From assembly GCA_934488615.1 (NCBI GenBank), contig CAKSSJ010000002.1:1-64000 (forward strand): DNA of 64,000 nucleotides, in the 5' to 3' direction. Shown here one piece after another: positions 34,497-42,045 of the stretch. The DNA is from an uncultured Eubacteriales bacterium. GTDB lineage: Bacteria; Bacillota; Clostridia; Oscillospirales; Acutalibacteraceae. The notes beneath the pieces are model-generated. The model saw only the letters and a program-made list of their open reading frames with translations, searched no databases and had not been told where the DNA came from. The translations under genes were made by a program, and so were the position numbers. How positions within the stretch are numbered: the first letter of the stretch is position 1; the number at the start of each line of letters is the position of its first letter.

Positions 34497-34531
34497 AAAA
34501 GACAGGAATTCATTTTCCTGTCTTTATTTTT
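34497..34531 (+). terminator. intercistronic terminator before dapA
   Basis: AAAGACAGGAA pairs with TTCCTGTCTTT, followed by ATTTTTA. It lies between the acyltransferase and dapA, so dapA would receive only read-through or have another promoter. Confidence 0.65.
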
Positions 34532-34548
34532 ATATAAGGAGCGTTTTA

Positions 34549-35439
34549 ATGAAACAAACGGTTTTTACGGGTGCGGCATGTGCAATAGTCACGCCGTTCG
34601 ACGGAAACAGGAAGGTTGATTACAAGGCTCTCAAAAGACAAATTGATTTTCAAATTGAAAACGGCACGGACGCAATCGTCGTCTGTGGCACAACGGGAGA
34701 AAGCGCAACCCTCGACTCAAGGGAGCGCCGTCAAATCATCAAAACAACGGTCAAGCAGGTAAACGGCAGAGTTCCCGTTATCGCAGGTACGGGAGGCAAC
34801 AACACACAGGACGTTATAAAGAAAAGCCAATCGGCAGAATCGCTCGGTGCAGACGCACTGCTGATAGTTACGCCGTACTATAATAAGTGCTCACAGGAGG
34901 GCTTGATCGAGCATTATTCACGCATAAGCGACAGCGTAACGAAGCCGATAATCGTCTATAACGTACCGTCACGAACGGGAGTGAACATAAAGCCTGAGAC
35001 ATACAAGCGGTTCAGTCAGATTGAAAATGTTGTGGCGACCAAGGAAGCTAACGGCGACCTCTCCGCACTGATGAAAACGCTTATGCTTTGCGGCGACGAG
35101 CTGGACATATACTGCGGCAACGACGATCAAAGCGCCGCCTTTACCCTGCTCGGCGGCAAAGGAACGATTTCCGTCCTCTCAAACATAATGCCGCAGGCGG
35201 CTCATGACATAGTGTCGGCGGCACTCGACGGCGATGCAGGCTACGCAACGGCTCTCCAACTTCGATATCTCGGGCTTTGCGACGTGCTTTTCTGCGACGT
35301 GAATCCGATGCCCGTCAAATATGCAATGGCACAAATGGGCATGGACAGCGGAGTTTGCCGCCTTCCCCTCACCCGCCCAAGCGACTCAGCAAAAGAAAAA
35401 ATCGATTACACGCTGAGATACAACGGGTTGATTGAGTAA
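34549..35439 (+). CDS. dapA: 4-hydroxy-tetrahydrodipicolinate synthase
   Basis: 296 residues from ATG 34549 (AAGGAG 7 nt upstream). DapA signatures: VVCGTTGESATLD, VTPYYNKCSQEGL, catalytic Tyr in IVYNVPSRTGVN and Schiff-base lysine in VVATKEANGD. It condenses pyruvate with the aspartate semialdehyde made by the upstream asd product. A hairpin separates it from the preceding gene. Confidence 0.95.
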   Translation: MKQTVFTGAACAIVTPFDGNRKVDYKALKRQIDFQIENGTDAIVVCGTTGESATLDSRERRQIIKTTVKQVNGRVPVIAGTGGNNTQDVIKKSQSAESLGADALLIVTPYYNKCSQEGLIEHYSRISDSVTKPIIVYNVPSRTGVNIKPETYKRFSQIENVVATKEANGDLSALMKTLMLCGDELDIYCGNDDQSAAFTLLGGKGTISVLSNIMPQAAHDIVSAALDGDAGYATALQLRYLGLCDVLFCDVNPMPVKYAMAQMGMDSGVCRLPLTRPSDSAKEKIDYTLRYNGLIE

Positions 35440-35646
35440 AAGGTATGGTACAAACGTAACAAGTGCGCATATAGGCACGCAATTAACTAAATAATTTTCT
35501 CTTGAAACTTTGGCGCTTCTCTAACGTCGCCGACTTTAGCGGGATAAATAAAGTTTCGACAAATGATAATTACGAGACAAATACCCGTGGTCTCCCCTTG
35601 ATGGAGGATTCTACTTTACTGATATTTTAAAGAAGCTATTAAACAT

Positions 35647-35674
35647 AAAAGCCATCGGGGAACCGATGGCTTTT
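35647..35674. terminator. bidirectional terminator between dapA and the flavoprotein gene
   Basis: AAAAGCCATCGG-GGAA-CCGATGGCTTTT, a 12-bp perfect stem, serving two convergent genes. The rest of 35440-35697 shows only a weak half-copy of a repeat first hairpin near 35592. Confidence 0.85.
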
Positions 35675-35697
35675 GTTGTACTGTTTTTATGTTCGGG

Positions 35698-38520
35698 TTA
35701 TTTATTTTCTTTCTTTTTTTTGACGATCTTTACGGCGCGCTTGGCGGTGTAGGGAAGAATGTACTTGAACTTATCCTCGGCGACAACCATTTTGCTTGCC
35801 TCGGGGTGATCCCTGTGGAGCGTGATCGCGTCAAACTTACACTTCGTCGTGCAAAGTCCGCAGCCGATGCAGCGGTTTTGATCGACGATCGTTGCGCCGC
35901 AGCCGAGACATCTTGATGTCTCCTTCTTGACCTGCTCCTCGGTGAGGGTTGCGTGAGCGTCACTGAATGAGTGCGGATCAATGTCCGTTCTCATGCCCTC
36001 CTCCTGACGTCCTGCCGTGTCGTAGCTGTCAAATTTCAAATCGTTCTTGTCAAGCTCGATGAACTCACGTCTGTTCCTGCCGATAGTCATGTGGCCGTGC
36101 TGAACGTATCTGTGGAGCGATTCGGCGGCTTCATGACCAGCCGCAATGGCGTCAATGGCGAACTTCGGACCTGTGTAAACATCGCCGCCGACGAAGATAT
36201 CTTCCTCAGCCGTCTGATAGGTGAGCTTGTCGGCAACGGGATAATTGCCGTGCCAATATTCAACCTTTGTTCCTTCAAGAAGGCTGCCCCACTCGATCGA
36301 CTGACCTATTGCAAAGATTATCTTTGTTGCAGGAACGGTTATTGTCTCATTCTCATCGTAGAGCGGTGAGAATTTCTTGTTTTCATCGTAAACACGGGTG
36401 CACTTCTTGAAGATAACAGCCGTGGCTTTTCCGTTTTCGACAACGACCTCTTTCGGACCCCAGCCGCAGCTTATAACCACGCCGTCCTCTTCAGCCTCAC
36501 GGATTTCCTCGTCCGAGGCAGGCATAATGTCCTTGCTTTCAAGGCAGAGCATTGTAACCTTTTTCGCTCCGCTTCTTGCGCTGACTCTTGCGGCGTCAAT
36601 TGCAACGTTACCGCCGCCGACAACCACGGTCTCGTCCTCAAAATGACACTTGCCCGTGTTGGCTTCTTTAAGAAATTCAACAGCCGTCTGAGTGCCCTCG
36701 GCGTGATCGTTCGGAATGTTCGGATATCTGCCGCCCTGACAGCCAACGGCAACGTAAAACGCCTTGTAGCCGTCGTTGCGAAGCTCGGGGATAGTCACGT
36801 CCTTGCCGACCTCAACGCCTGTGCGGATTTCAACGCCCATTTCTTTCATGATCTCGATTTCGGCATCAATAACGTCCTTTTCAAGCTTGTAGGAAGGAAT
36901 TCCATATGTCAACATTCCACCGGGTTTTTCGTTTTTTTCGAAAACTGTCGGATAGTAGCCCATCTGAGCGAGATAGAATGCACAAGAAAGACCTGCGGGA
37001 CCGCCGCCGATGATAGCAACCTTTTCCTTCCAGCGTCCTCTGTTCGACGCAACAACGATTTCGGGAACGTATCTGTGCTCGGACTCAAGATCCTTTGCGG
37101 CGATGAACTTCTTGACCGCGTCAATCGAAACGGCACGGTCAATCATGCCTCTTGTGCATGCGTCCTCACAGCGCTTGTTGCAGATTCTGCCGCAGACTGC
37201 GGGGAACGGATTTTCTTTCTTGATAAGCGCAAGTGCGTCCTTGTAGCGGCCCTGCGAAGCCATTTTCAGGTAGCCCTGAACGGCGATATGAGCAGGACAC
37301 GCGGTCTTACACGGCGATGTTCCCGTATCGTGACAGTTGATACGGTTCTTGTCTCGGTAATCCTCGTCCCACTTGTCCTCGCCCCATTTGGTGGCATCGG
37401 GAAGCTCCTGCTTCGGGTATGTAACCTCGGAGCCGTCCTTTTTGCAGAGCTTCTGACCAAGCTTCAAAGCACCTGCCGGGCAGTATTCGACGCACTGACC
37501 GCAGGCAACGCAGTCAGCCTTGTTTACGTGCGCTCTGTAAGCCGAAGCGGAAAGGTTCGGCGTGTTGAAAAGCTGAGATGTTCTCAGCGCATTGCATATT
37601 TTAACGTTGCAGTTGCAGATAGCGAAGATTTTGTTCTCGCCGTCAATGTTTGTGACCTGATGAACAAAGCCGTTGTCCTCGGCACGCTTGAGAATTTCCA
37701 TAGCCTCGTCATAGGTTATGTCACGGCCTCTGCCTGTTTCACGGCAATAATCAGCCATATCACCGACACCGATGCACCAGCCGTCATAATCGTCGGCACA
37801 GCCCTCGTCGAGCTTCTTTCTGCCGTAGCGGCAGGAGCAGATAGATGCGCCGAGGTGACCCTCGTATTTCTTGAGCCAATAGGAAAGGTGCTCGATATCA
37901 GCCGTTGTGTTCTCCATTGAGATAGCCTGCTCAACGGGGATAACGTGCATACCGATTCCTGCGCCTCCCGGGGGAACCATCTGAGTGATTCCTGCGAGCG
38001 GCAGGAAGGTCATTCTTTCAAAGAACATCGCAAGCTCGGGGTGCTTGTCCATGAGCTTTGTGTTCATGTTCGTATATTCGGCAGAGCCCGGAACAAAGAG
38101 GGGGATCCAATAATGGCGATCCTCCTTGTTGTAGGTCGTGCCGGGAATCGGACCGTCTTTTGTGTATTTGTCGCCGTAATCGTATTCCATCATTCCGAGG
38201 AATGAAAGCTTATCCATGATCTCGTCGGCTGTTTTCTGAGTCATTCCGTGCTTTGCACACATGGCGAGCATATCGGAATAGGGATATTTTTTTCTGACCT
38301 TCATTTCAAGCAGAAGATCAAGCGAATTTTCCCTTTCGCTTGCAATCATTTCGTCCTCGAAAATGCACGCAAATCCCCAATATTCGGGGTCCTCGACCTT
38401 AACGCCCTTGAGCTTGCCGTCAAATCGGTCTGTAACTCGTCTGACGAATTTCAGAAGCTTCGGGTTCGGGTCTTTATCGTGCATATGAGCAGGGATATAT
38501 TTTTTGCTCATTTCAGGCAT
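35698..38520 (-). CDS. large iron-sulfur flavoprotein oxidoreductase (GltD/NfnL-like core)
   Basis: 940 residues from ATG 38520 (AAGGAAG 7 nt upstream). Residues ~1-230: an unassigned helical domain. ~230-330: a Cys cluster region (SICSCRYGRKKLDEGC, ICNCNVKICN). ~345: ferredoxin motif CVACGQCVEYCP. ~410-480: the GltD-type N-terminal cluster domain (CHDTGTSPCKTACPAH, CGRICNKRCEDACTRG). ~510: FAD loop VAIIGGGPAGLSCAFYLAQ; ~650: NAD(P) loop VVGGGNVAIDAARVSARSG. ~880: CLGCG and CIGCGLCTTKC. It should pass electrons between NAD(P)H, FAD and ferredoxin-like centres. The partner is unknown. It starts 22 nt after hypA, which is unusual company. Confidence 0.82.
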   Translation of the reverse strand: MPEMSKKYIPAHMHDKDPNPKLLKFVRRVTDRFDGKLKGVKVEDPEYWGFACIFEDEMIASERENSLDLLLEMKVRKKYPYSDMLAMCAKHGMTQKTADEIMDKLSFLGMMEYDYGDKYTKDGPIPGTTYNKEDRHYWIPLFVPGSAEYTNMNTKLMDKHPELAMFFERMTFLPLAGITQMVPPGGAGIGMHVIPVEQAISMENTTADIEHLSYWLKKYEGHLGASICSCRYGRKKLDEGCADDYDGWCIGVGDMADYCRETGRGRDITYDEAMEILKRAEDNGFVHQVTNIDGENKIFAICNCNVKICNALRTSQLFNTPNLSASAYRAHVNKADCVACGQCVEYCPAGALKLGQKLCKKDGSEVTYPKQELPDATKWGEDKWDEDYRDKNRINCHDTGTSPCKTACPAHIAVQGYLKMASQGRYKDALALIKKENPFPAVCGRICNKRCEDACTRGMIDRAVSIDAVKKFIAAKDLESEHRYVPEIVVASNRGRWKEKVAIIGGGPAGLSCAFYLAQMGYYPTVFEKNEKPGGMLTYGIPSYKLEKDVIDAEIEIMKEMGVEIRTGVEVGKDVTIPELRNDGYKAFYVAVGCQGGRYPNIPNDHAEGTQTAVEFLKEANTGKCHFEDETVVVGGGNVAIDAARVSARSGAKKVTMLCLESKDIMPASDEEIREAEEDGVVISCGWGPKEVVVENGKATAVIFKKCTRVYDENKKFSPLYDENETITVPATKIIFAIGQSIEWGSLLEGTKVEYWHGNYPVADKLTYQTAEEDIFVGGDVYTGPKFAIDAIAAGHEAAESLHRYVQHGHMTIGRNRREFIELDKNDLKFDSYDTAGRQEEGMRTDIDPHSFSDAHATLTEEQVKKETSRCLGCGATIVDQNRCIGCGLCTTKCKFDAITLHRDHPEASKMVVAEDKFKYILPYTAKRAVKIVKKKKENK

Positions 38521-38542
38521 ACGGACACTTCCTTTCTCTTTG

Positions 38543-38887
38543 CTAATCAACTTCAATTTCTTTGATATTCACTTCGTTACCCGTGATAAGGTAAGTATTT
38601 TCGCTTCCGCAGTTGGGGCAAATCTTGCCGAATTCAACTGTCGGATAATTCTTTTCGCAGTCTTGACAGAACGTGACGGCAGGTATTCTCTCGATAACCA
38701 GCTCGCAGTCGGTCAGCATTTCATTTCTTTTGCAGTTCCATTTCCACACATCGGCAAGATATTCGGGAATTACCGTTGAAACCTCGCCGATTTCAAGAAC
38801 GACCTTGCGAATGTGCTCCGCCTCGTTCTCGACGGCGATTTTTTCAACGCTGTCGGCAATGTGAAAAACAACCCCTAATTCGTGCAT
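38543..38887 (-). CDS. hypA: Ni metallochaperone HypA
   Basis: 114 residues. It opens with MHELGVVFHI, where His2 (with the N-terminus and Glu3) is the nickel site. The zinc site is C-x2-C plus C-x2-C (FCQDCEKN, ICPNCGSE). HypA delivers nickel to [NiFe] hydrogenase, sometimes to urease, together with HypB encoded 15 nt upstream. No [NiFe] hydrogenase subunit or other hyp gene is in this window. Confidence 0.92.
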   Translation of the reverse strand: MHELGVVFHIADSVEKIAVENEAEHIRKVVLEIGEVSTVIPEYLADVWKWNCKRNEMLTDCELVIERIPAVTFCQDCEKNYPTVEFGKICPNCGSENTYLITGNEVNIKEIEVD

Positions 38888-38902
38888 CAGATTCCCTCCG
38901 AC

Positions 38903-39571
38903 TCAAGCCTGCCAAGCTTTGACCTTTTCTCTAAGAAAATCGGCGAGAGCGTCGATTCCTTCGCCCGTCTTTGCCGATATCGGGAAAATTCTGATGTTCG
39001 GATTGCGCCTGCGAGCGTATTCTTCGACCTTCTCCATATCAAAATCAAAATATGGTAGCACGTCGATTTTGTTGACTATCATAACGTCGCAAACCTCGAA
39101 AACAAGCGGATATTTGAGCGGCTTGTCGTGTCCCTCGGGAACCGAGAGGATCATCATATTGAGCGCCGCACCCGTATCGAACTCGGCAGGGCAAACAAGA
39201 TTTCCGACGTTCTCAAGCACAACGAGGTCAAGACCGTCTGTACCGAGCTCGTTAATGCCCTGACGTGTCATTTCTGCGTCAAGATGGCACATGCCGCCCG
39301 TATGGAGCTGAATGACCTTTGCACCTGTGTAGGATATTGTTTTTGCGTCAACGTCGGAGTCGATATCAGCCTCCATAACCCCGATTTTTGTATCTGTTTT
39401 CAAGTTGTCAATCAGCTTTGTGAGCGTCGATGTCTTTCCCGAACCCGGGGAGGACATAAGATTGACAAGAAGCGTTTTTTCTTCTTTCATTTGTGTACGA
39501 AGCTTTTCGGCGTCCTTGTTGTTGTCCTCAAAAACGCTCTGCTTAACTTCAATGATCCTGTAATTGTCCAT
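38903..39571 (-). CDS. hypB: Ni-inserting GTPase HypB
   Basis: 222 residues from ATG 39571 (GGGAG upstream); a longer in-frame start adds a hydrophobic artefact. P-loop SSPGSGKTSTL, EADIDSDVDAKT, metal site in GGMCHLDA (Cys-His), VLENVGNLVCPAEFD and the G4 motif NKIDVLP. The His-rich N-terminal nickel store of some HypB proteins is absent. First gene of hypB-hypA-flavoprotein. Confidence 0.92.
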   Translation of the reverse strand: MDNYRIIEVKQSVFEDNNKDAEKLRTQMKEEKTLLVNLMSSPGSGKTSTLTKLIDNLKTDTKIGVMEADIDSDVDAKTISYTGAKVIQLHTGGMCHLDAEMTRQGINELGTDGLDLVVLENVGNLVCPAEFDTGAALNMMILSVPEGHDKPLKYPLVFEVCDVMIVNKIDVLPYFDFDMEKVEEYARRRNPNIRIFPISAKTGEGIDALADFLREKVKAWQA

Positions 39572-39604
39572 TTTATCACTCCCGACAATTATAATTATAA
39601 TTTT

Positions 39605-39633
39605 ATTATACATATTTATGGAGCTGTAGTCAA
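39605..39633 (-). promoter_or_regulatory. sigma-A promoter of hypB-hypA-flavoprotein
   Basis: On the minus strand TTGACT (39628-39633), 17 bp, TATAAT (39605-39610), 33 bp before the hypB start. Confidence 0.85.
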
Positions 39634-39689
39634 TCGGAAAGAATTAGACTCTGACGAATTTTTGTATATTTTGTAGAGAAAAAAGGCTG

Positions 39690-39718
39690 TTGACTTCTAT
39701 TTTATTATCGTATATACT
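39690..39718 (+). promoter_or_regulatory. sigma-A promoter of the two small membrane protein genes
   Basis: TTGACT (39690-39695), 17 bp, TATACT (39713-39718), 29 bp before the start codon at 39748. It is back to back with the hypB promoter. Confidence 0.8.
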
Positions 39719-39747
39719 TAATTTATAAAAGCACGGAGGTAGATATC

Positions 39748-40161
39748 ATGGCTTGTTTTGTTGTTCCCGTTGTCGAAGCGGTCGTAGTGTCGGCTGTTTA
39801 TGCGGCGGTTAGAGTTAAGGAAAATAAATACACACTTGCGCATGCAGACAATTCAGAGCGCTTTGAAACGGAGAATAAACGCATGTTTTCCAAGAAGCTT
39901 GCCTGGCTTATGAAGCTCCTTTTCGGCGGCTCGTTCCTGCTTGCGTTTGAGCATTTGTGGCATGGCGAAATTGTTCCGTGGGCACCTTTCCTGACTGCGG
40001 CGGCTGACCCGGGGGACAGAGCACAGATGCTCCATGAGATGTCAACCGTCGGCATTATGATGGCGGTTTCCGTAACGGCATTGTGGGCGGCTATGGTCGT
40101 TATTTCCTATTTTGTTGAGAGAAGAAACGTTGAAGCCGTGCAGAAAATTGAGGAAGCTTAA
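39748..40161 (+). CDS. hypothetical membrane protein
   Basis: 137 residues with three hydrophobic segments: residues ~1-20 (CFVVPVVEAVVVSAVYAAVR), ~50-68 and ~100-120. Between the last two is a loop with FEHLWHGEIVPWAPFLTA, conserved-looking aromatic and histidine residues that could bind a ligand. No family is recognised. CGGAGGT precedes ATG 39748. It is followed after 1 nt by another small membrane protein, and both have a common promoter and terminator. Confidence 0.68.
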   Translation: MACFVVPVVEAVVVSAVYAAVRVKENKYTLAHADNSERFETENKRMFSKKLAWLMKLLFGGSFLLAFEHLWHGEIVPWAPFLTAAADPGDRAQMLHEMSTVGIMMAVSVTALWAAMVVISYFVERRNVEAVQKIEEA

Positions 40162-40162
40162 T

Positions 40163-40474
40163 ATGACGCTTCTCATTTCAATCTTTGCGGCGGTCATTTC
40201 AACTGCCGTTTGGTATGCGAGCGAAAAAGCACGCAGAATGAAGGTCGGCATGCTTTGCTGGATGTTTTGGGGTGCATCGGTCATGTGGCTCGTTGACGCG
40301 GTATTTGAGTTTAGAGAGCTGAAAGCCGAGTATTTCACGCCGTCGCCGTCAGATATGCTCAATGATGCGTTCCTCGGACTTTCCGTCGCGGCGCTGGCAA
40401 TGACTGTTTGGATAATTTATCTCTTGATAAAAGACCCTAACGGCATAATCAAATCAAAGAAAAATAAAAAATGA
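40163..40474 (+). CDS. hypothetical small membrane protein
   Basis: 103 residues from ATG 40163, directly coupled to the stop of the preceding gene (TAA-T-ATG). Three hydrophobic stretches: ~3-19, ~30-48 and ~75-92, and a basic tail (SKKNKK). It carries VDAVFEFRELKAEYFTPSPS in the loop. Family unknown. Co-translation suggests it works with the upstream membrane protein. Confidence 0.65.
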   Translation: MTLLISIFAAVISTAVWYASEKARRMKVGMLCWMFWGASVMWLVDAVFEFRELKAEYFTPSPSDMLNDAFLGLSVAALAMTVWIIYLLIKDPNGIIKSKKNKK

Positions 40475-40500
40475 CAGCTCAAGAGGGCTGTCGTTTTGTT
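40472..40500 (+). terminator. terminator of the small membrane protein pair
   Basis: ACAGCTC-AAGA-GGGCTGT followed by CGTTTTGTTTT. Confidence 0.7.
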
Positions 40501-40512
40501 TTACGGTGAGTA

Positions 40513-40541
40513 TTGATAAAATGGCGCATAAATGATATAAT
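40513..40541 (+). promoter_or_regulatory. sigma-A promoter of the Cof-type phosphatase gene
   Basis: TTGATA (40513-40518), 17 bp, TATAAT (40536-40541), 27 bp before the start codon. Confidence 0.8.
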
Positions 40542-40568
40542 AACCCGACAAACGAAAGAGGTGGTAGT

Positions 40569-41363
40569 GTGAAATTCAAAAATGTTTTGCTTGCGAGCGA
40601 CTTTGACGGAACGCTTGCCGACAGCGGCGGTAAAATTCCCGAGAGCGTTATTTCGGCGATAAAATATTTCATGTCCGAGGGCGGAAGATTTACCGTCTGC
40701 ACGGGCAGGATTTTCCAAGGCTTTCACCTTTACAGTGAGGAATATATCAACGCTCCCGTGCTTCTCGGCAACGGCGCAATGGCGTATGATTATAAAAATA
40801 AAGAGATTGTTTTTAATGATGCGATATGCGGCGAGGGCTTAGCGGCAATCAATGATGTTATTTCACATTTTCCGTGTGTGGCGGTTGAAACGTATAATTT
40901 TGACAAGGTTTGCAGTATAAATGCAGGCGAAAGCAGTATACATCATTTCACAAGCATGGGAATTGACTTCACGGAGGTTGAAGCTCCCGAGCAGGCACAA
41001 AGACCGTGGACAAAGGTTATGGTTCATGCTCCCGATTGCTCCGCCGAGGTACAAAGGCTTCTTGATGAGCACATGGAAGTCAATTACCTGAAAACGACTG
41101 GCGAGTACATAGAAATACTTAAAAAGGGTGTTGACAAGGGCACGGGACTTTTGAAGCTCGGAGAAATACTCGGCTGCAAGTCCTGCGATATTTATGCCGC
41201 AGGCGACGGCTATAACGATGTCGATATGCTCAAAGCGTCGGCAAAGGGCTTTGTTCCCGAGAACGGCTCACAGGAAGCGCTGGCGGTTGCCGATTACATC
41301 ACACGAACGAATGACGACGGCTGTATCGCACATGCGATTGAGATTCTTGATGAGCTTTATTAA
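40569..41363 (+). CDS. Cof-type HAD hydrolase
   Basis: 264 residues, GTG start with AGAGGTGGT upstream. HAD motif I ASDFDGTLADSG at the N-terminus and the C2-cap layout of Cof/YbiV phosphatases, with motif III/IV GDGYNDVDMLKAS (about residues 215-228). These enzymes dephosphorylate sugar phosphates, flavin precursors or similar; substrate not predictable. Single-gene unit with its own promoter. Confidence 0.9.
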   Translation: MKFKNVLLASDFDGTLADSGGKIPESVISAIKYFMSEGGRFTVCTGRIFQGFHLYSEEYINAPVLLGNGAMAYDYKNKEIVFNDAICGEGLAAINDVISHFPCVAVETYNFDKVCSINAGESSIHHFTSMGIDFTEVEAPEQAQRPWTKVMVHAPDCSAEVQRLLDEHMEVNYLKTTGEYIEILKKGVDKGTGLLKLGEILGCKSCDIYAAGDGYNDVDMLKASAKGFVPENGSQEALAVADYITRTNDDGCIAHAIEILDELY

Positions 41364-41404
41364 AGCGCAAAAATTTTTTGCAGTGCTGTCTGTTATAATA
41401 AGGG

Positions 41405-41441
41405 CACAATCCATAAGGGTAGATGCCCACATCGGCCCAAG
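41405..41441 (-). repeat. short GGTCGATG hairpin repeat, copy 2 (diverged)
   Basis: Read on the minus strand: TTGGGCCGATG-TGGG-CATCTACCCTTATGG. It aligns with the copies at 8446 and 62203 with a few changes. Confidence 0.5.
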
Positions 41442-41460
41442 GTAAGAAGAAAACATTCTT

Positions 41461-41584
41461 GGCTCCCTTTTAGGGGAGCTGTCAGCGAAGCTGACTGAGG
41501 GAGTAAGGTCTAATCAGACTTTAATCTTTATCCCCTCCGTCGTCAGGGACGACACCTCCCCTTGAGACAATCAAGAGGAGGCTG
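41461..41584. repeat. dispersed double-hairpin repeat, facing pair
   Basis: Left: GGCTCCC/GGGGAGC, GTCAGC-GAA-GCTGAC, TGAGGGAGTAAGG. Spacer of about 27 bp. Right in reverse: CCTCC/GGGGAGG, GTCGTC-CCT-GACGAC, GGAGGGGATAAAG. In reverse orientation this is the same composite as 62304-62427. Confidence 0.8.
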
Positions 41585-41637
41585 AACAGTAACGTAAATT
41601 TTAATTATTATATTTAAAGTCAGCAGAAACTTATCTC

Positions 41638-41831
41638 GGCTCCCCTGTAGGGTAGCGAAGTGTCGCCGCGGTAGTGAATGACAGTCCGGTGGACTGTCAG
41701 AGCCGTGGCGTGACCGAGCCGCAGCGAGACGCTGTCAGCGAAGCTGACTGAGGGGTTTATTTTAAGTGAAGAGATAAAAGTGAAGAGTGAAAAGAAGCGG
41801 TGACTTTGCTTTGCAAAGCATTGAAATAAAA
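41638..41831 (+). repeat. long-form repeat unit with AGTGAAGAG tail
   Basis: First hairpin GGCTCCCC/GGGTAGC, insert with GACAGTCC-GGT-GGACTGTC, a GTGACCGAGCCGC stretch, second hairpin GTCAGC-GAA-GCTGAC, TGAGGGGTTT, then the tail AGTGAAGAGATAAAAGTG ending in a TGCTTTGCAAAGCA palindrome. The long-form core recurs, reversed, at 62058-62183. Confidence 0.8.
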
Positions 41832-41868
41832 CACTTTTCTAAGGTCTAATGAAATTCACTTTGAGTGT

Positions 41869-41984
41869 GGCTCCTCCCATGGGGGAGCTGTCACAGCTTG
41901 TCTGTGACTGAGGGAGTAAATACAAGTGAAAAGATAAAAGTGAAGAGTGAAGAGAAAAGGCGGCTTTGCTTTGCAAAGCATAAA
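41869..41984 (+). repeat. double-hairpin unit with AGTGAAGAG tail
   Basis: GGCTCCTCCC/GGGGGAGC, GTCACAG-CTTGT-CTGTGAC, TGAGGGAGTAAA, then the same tail as at 41764 with the TTTGCTTTGCAAAGCA palindrome. With the two preceding elements it fills the 682-bp convergent gap 41364-42045; no gene is seen there. Confidence 0.78.
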
Positions 41985-42002
41985 AAATCAAATAAAATCA
42001 AC

Positions 42003-42039
42003 ATACCCCTCCTACGGTTTGTTTTCCGCGGAGGGGTAT
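42003..42039 (-). terminator. terminator of the double-HTH protein gene
   Basis: ATACCCCTCC pairs with GGAGGGGTAT (10 bp) just after the stop at 42046; T-rich sequence follows on the minus strand. Confidence 0.65.
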
Positions 42040-42045
42040 TTACTA

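Noticed and set aside
36643..37920. Plus-strand ORF of 425 codons
   Set aside because: It lies antisense within the flavoprotein gene, whose minus-strand frame has clear FAD and iron-sulfur motifs; no ribosome-binding site or recognisable domain.
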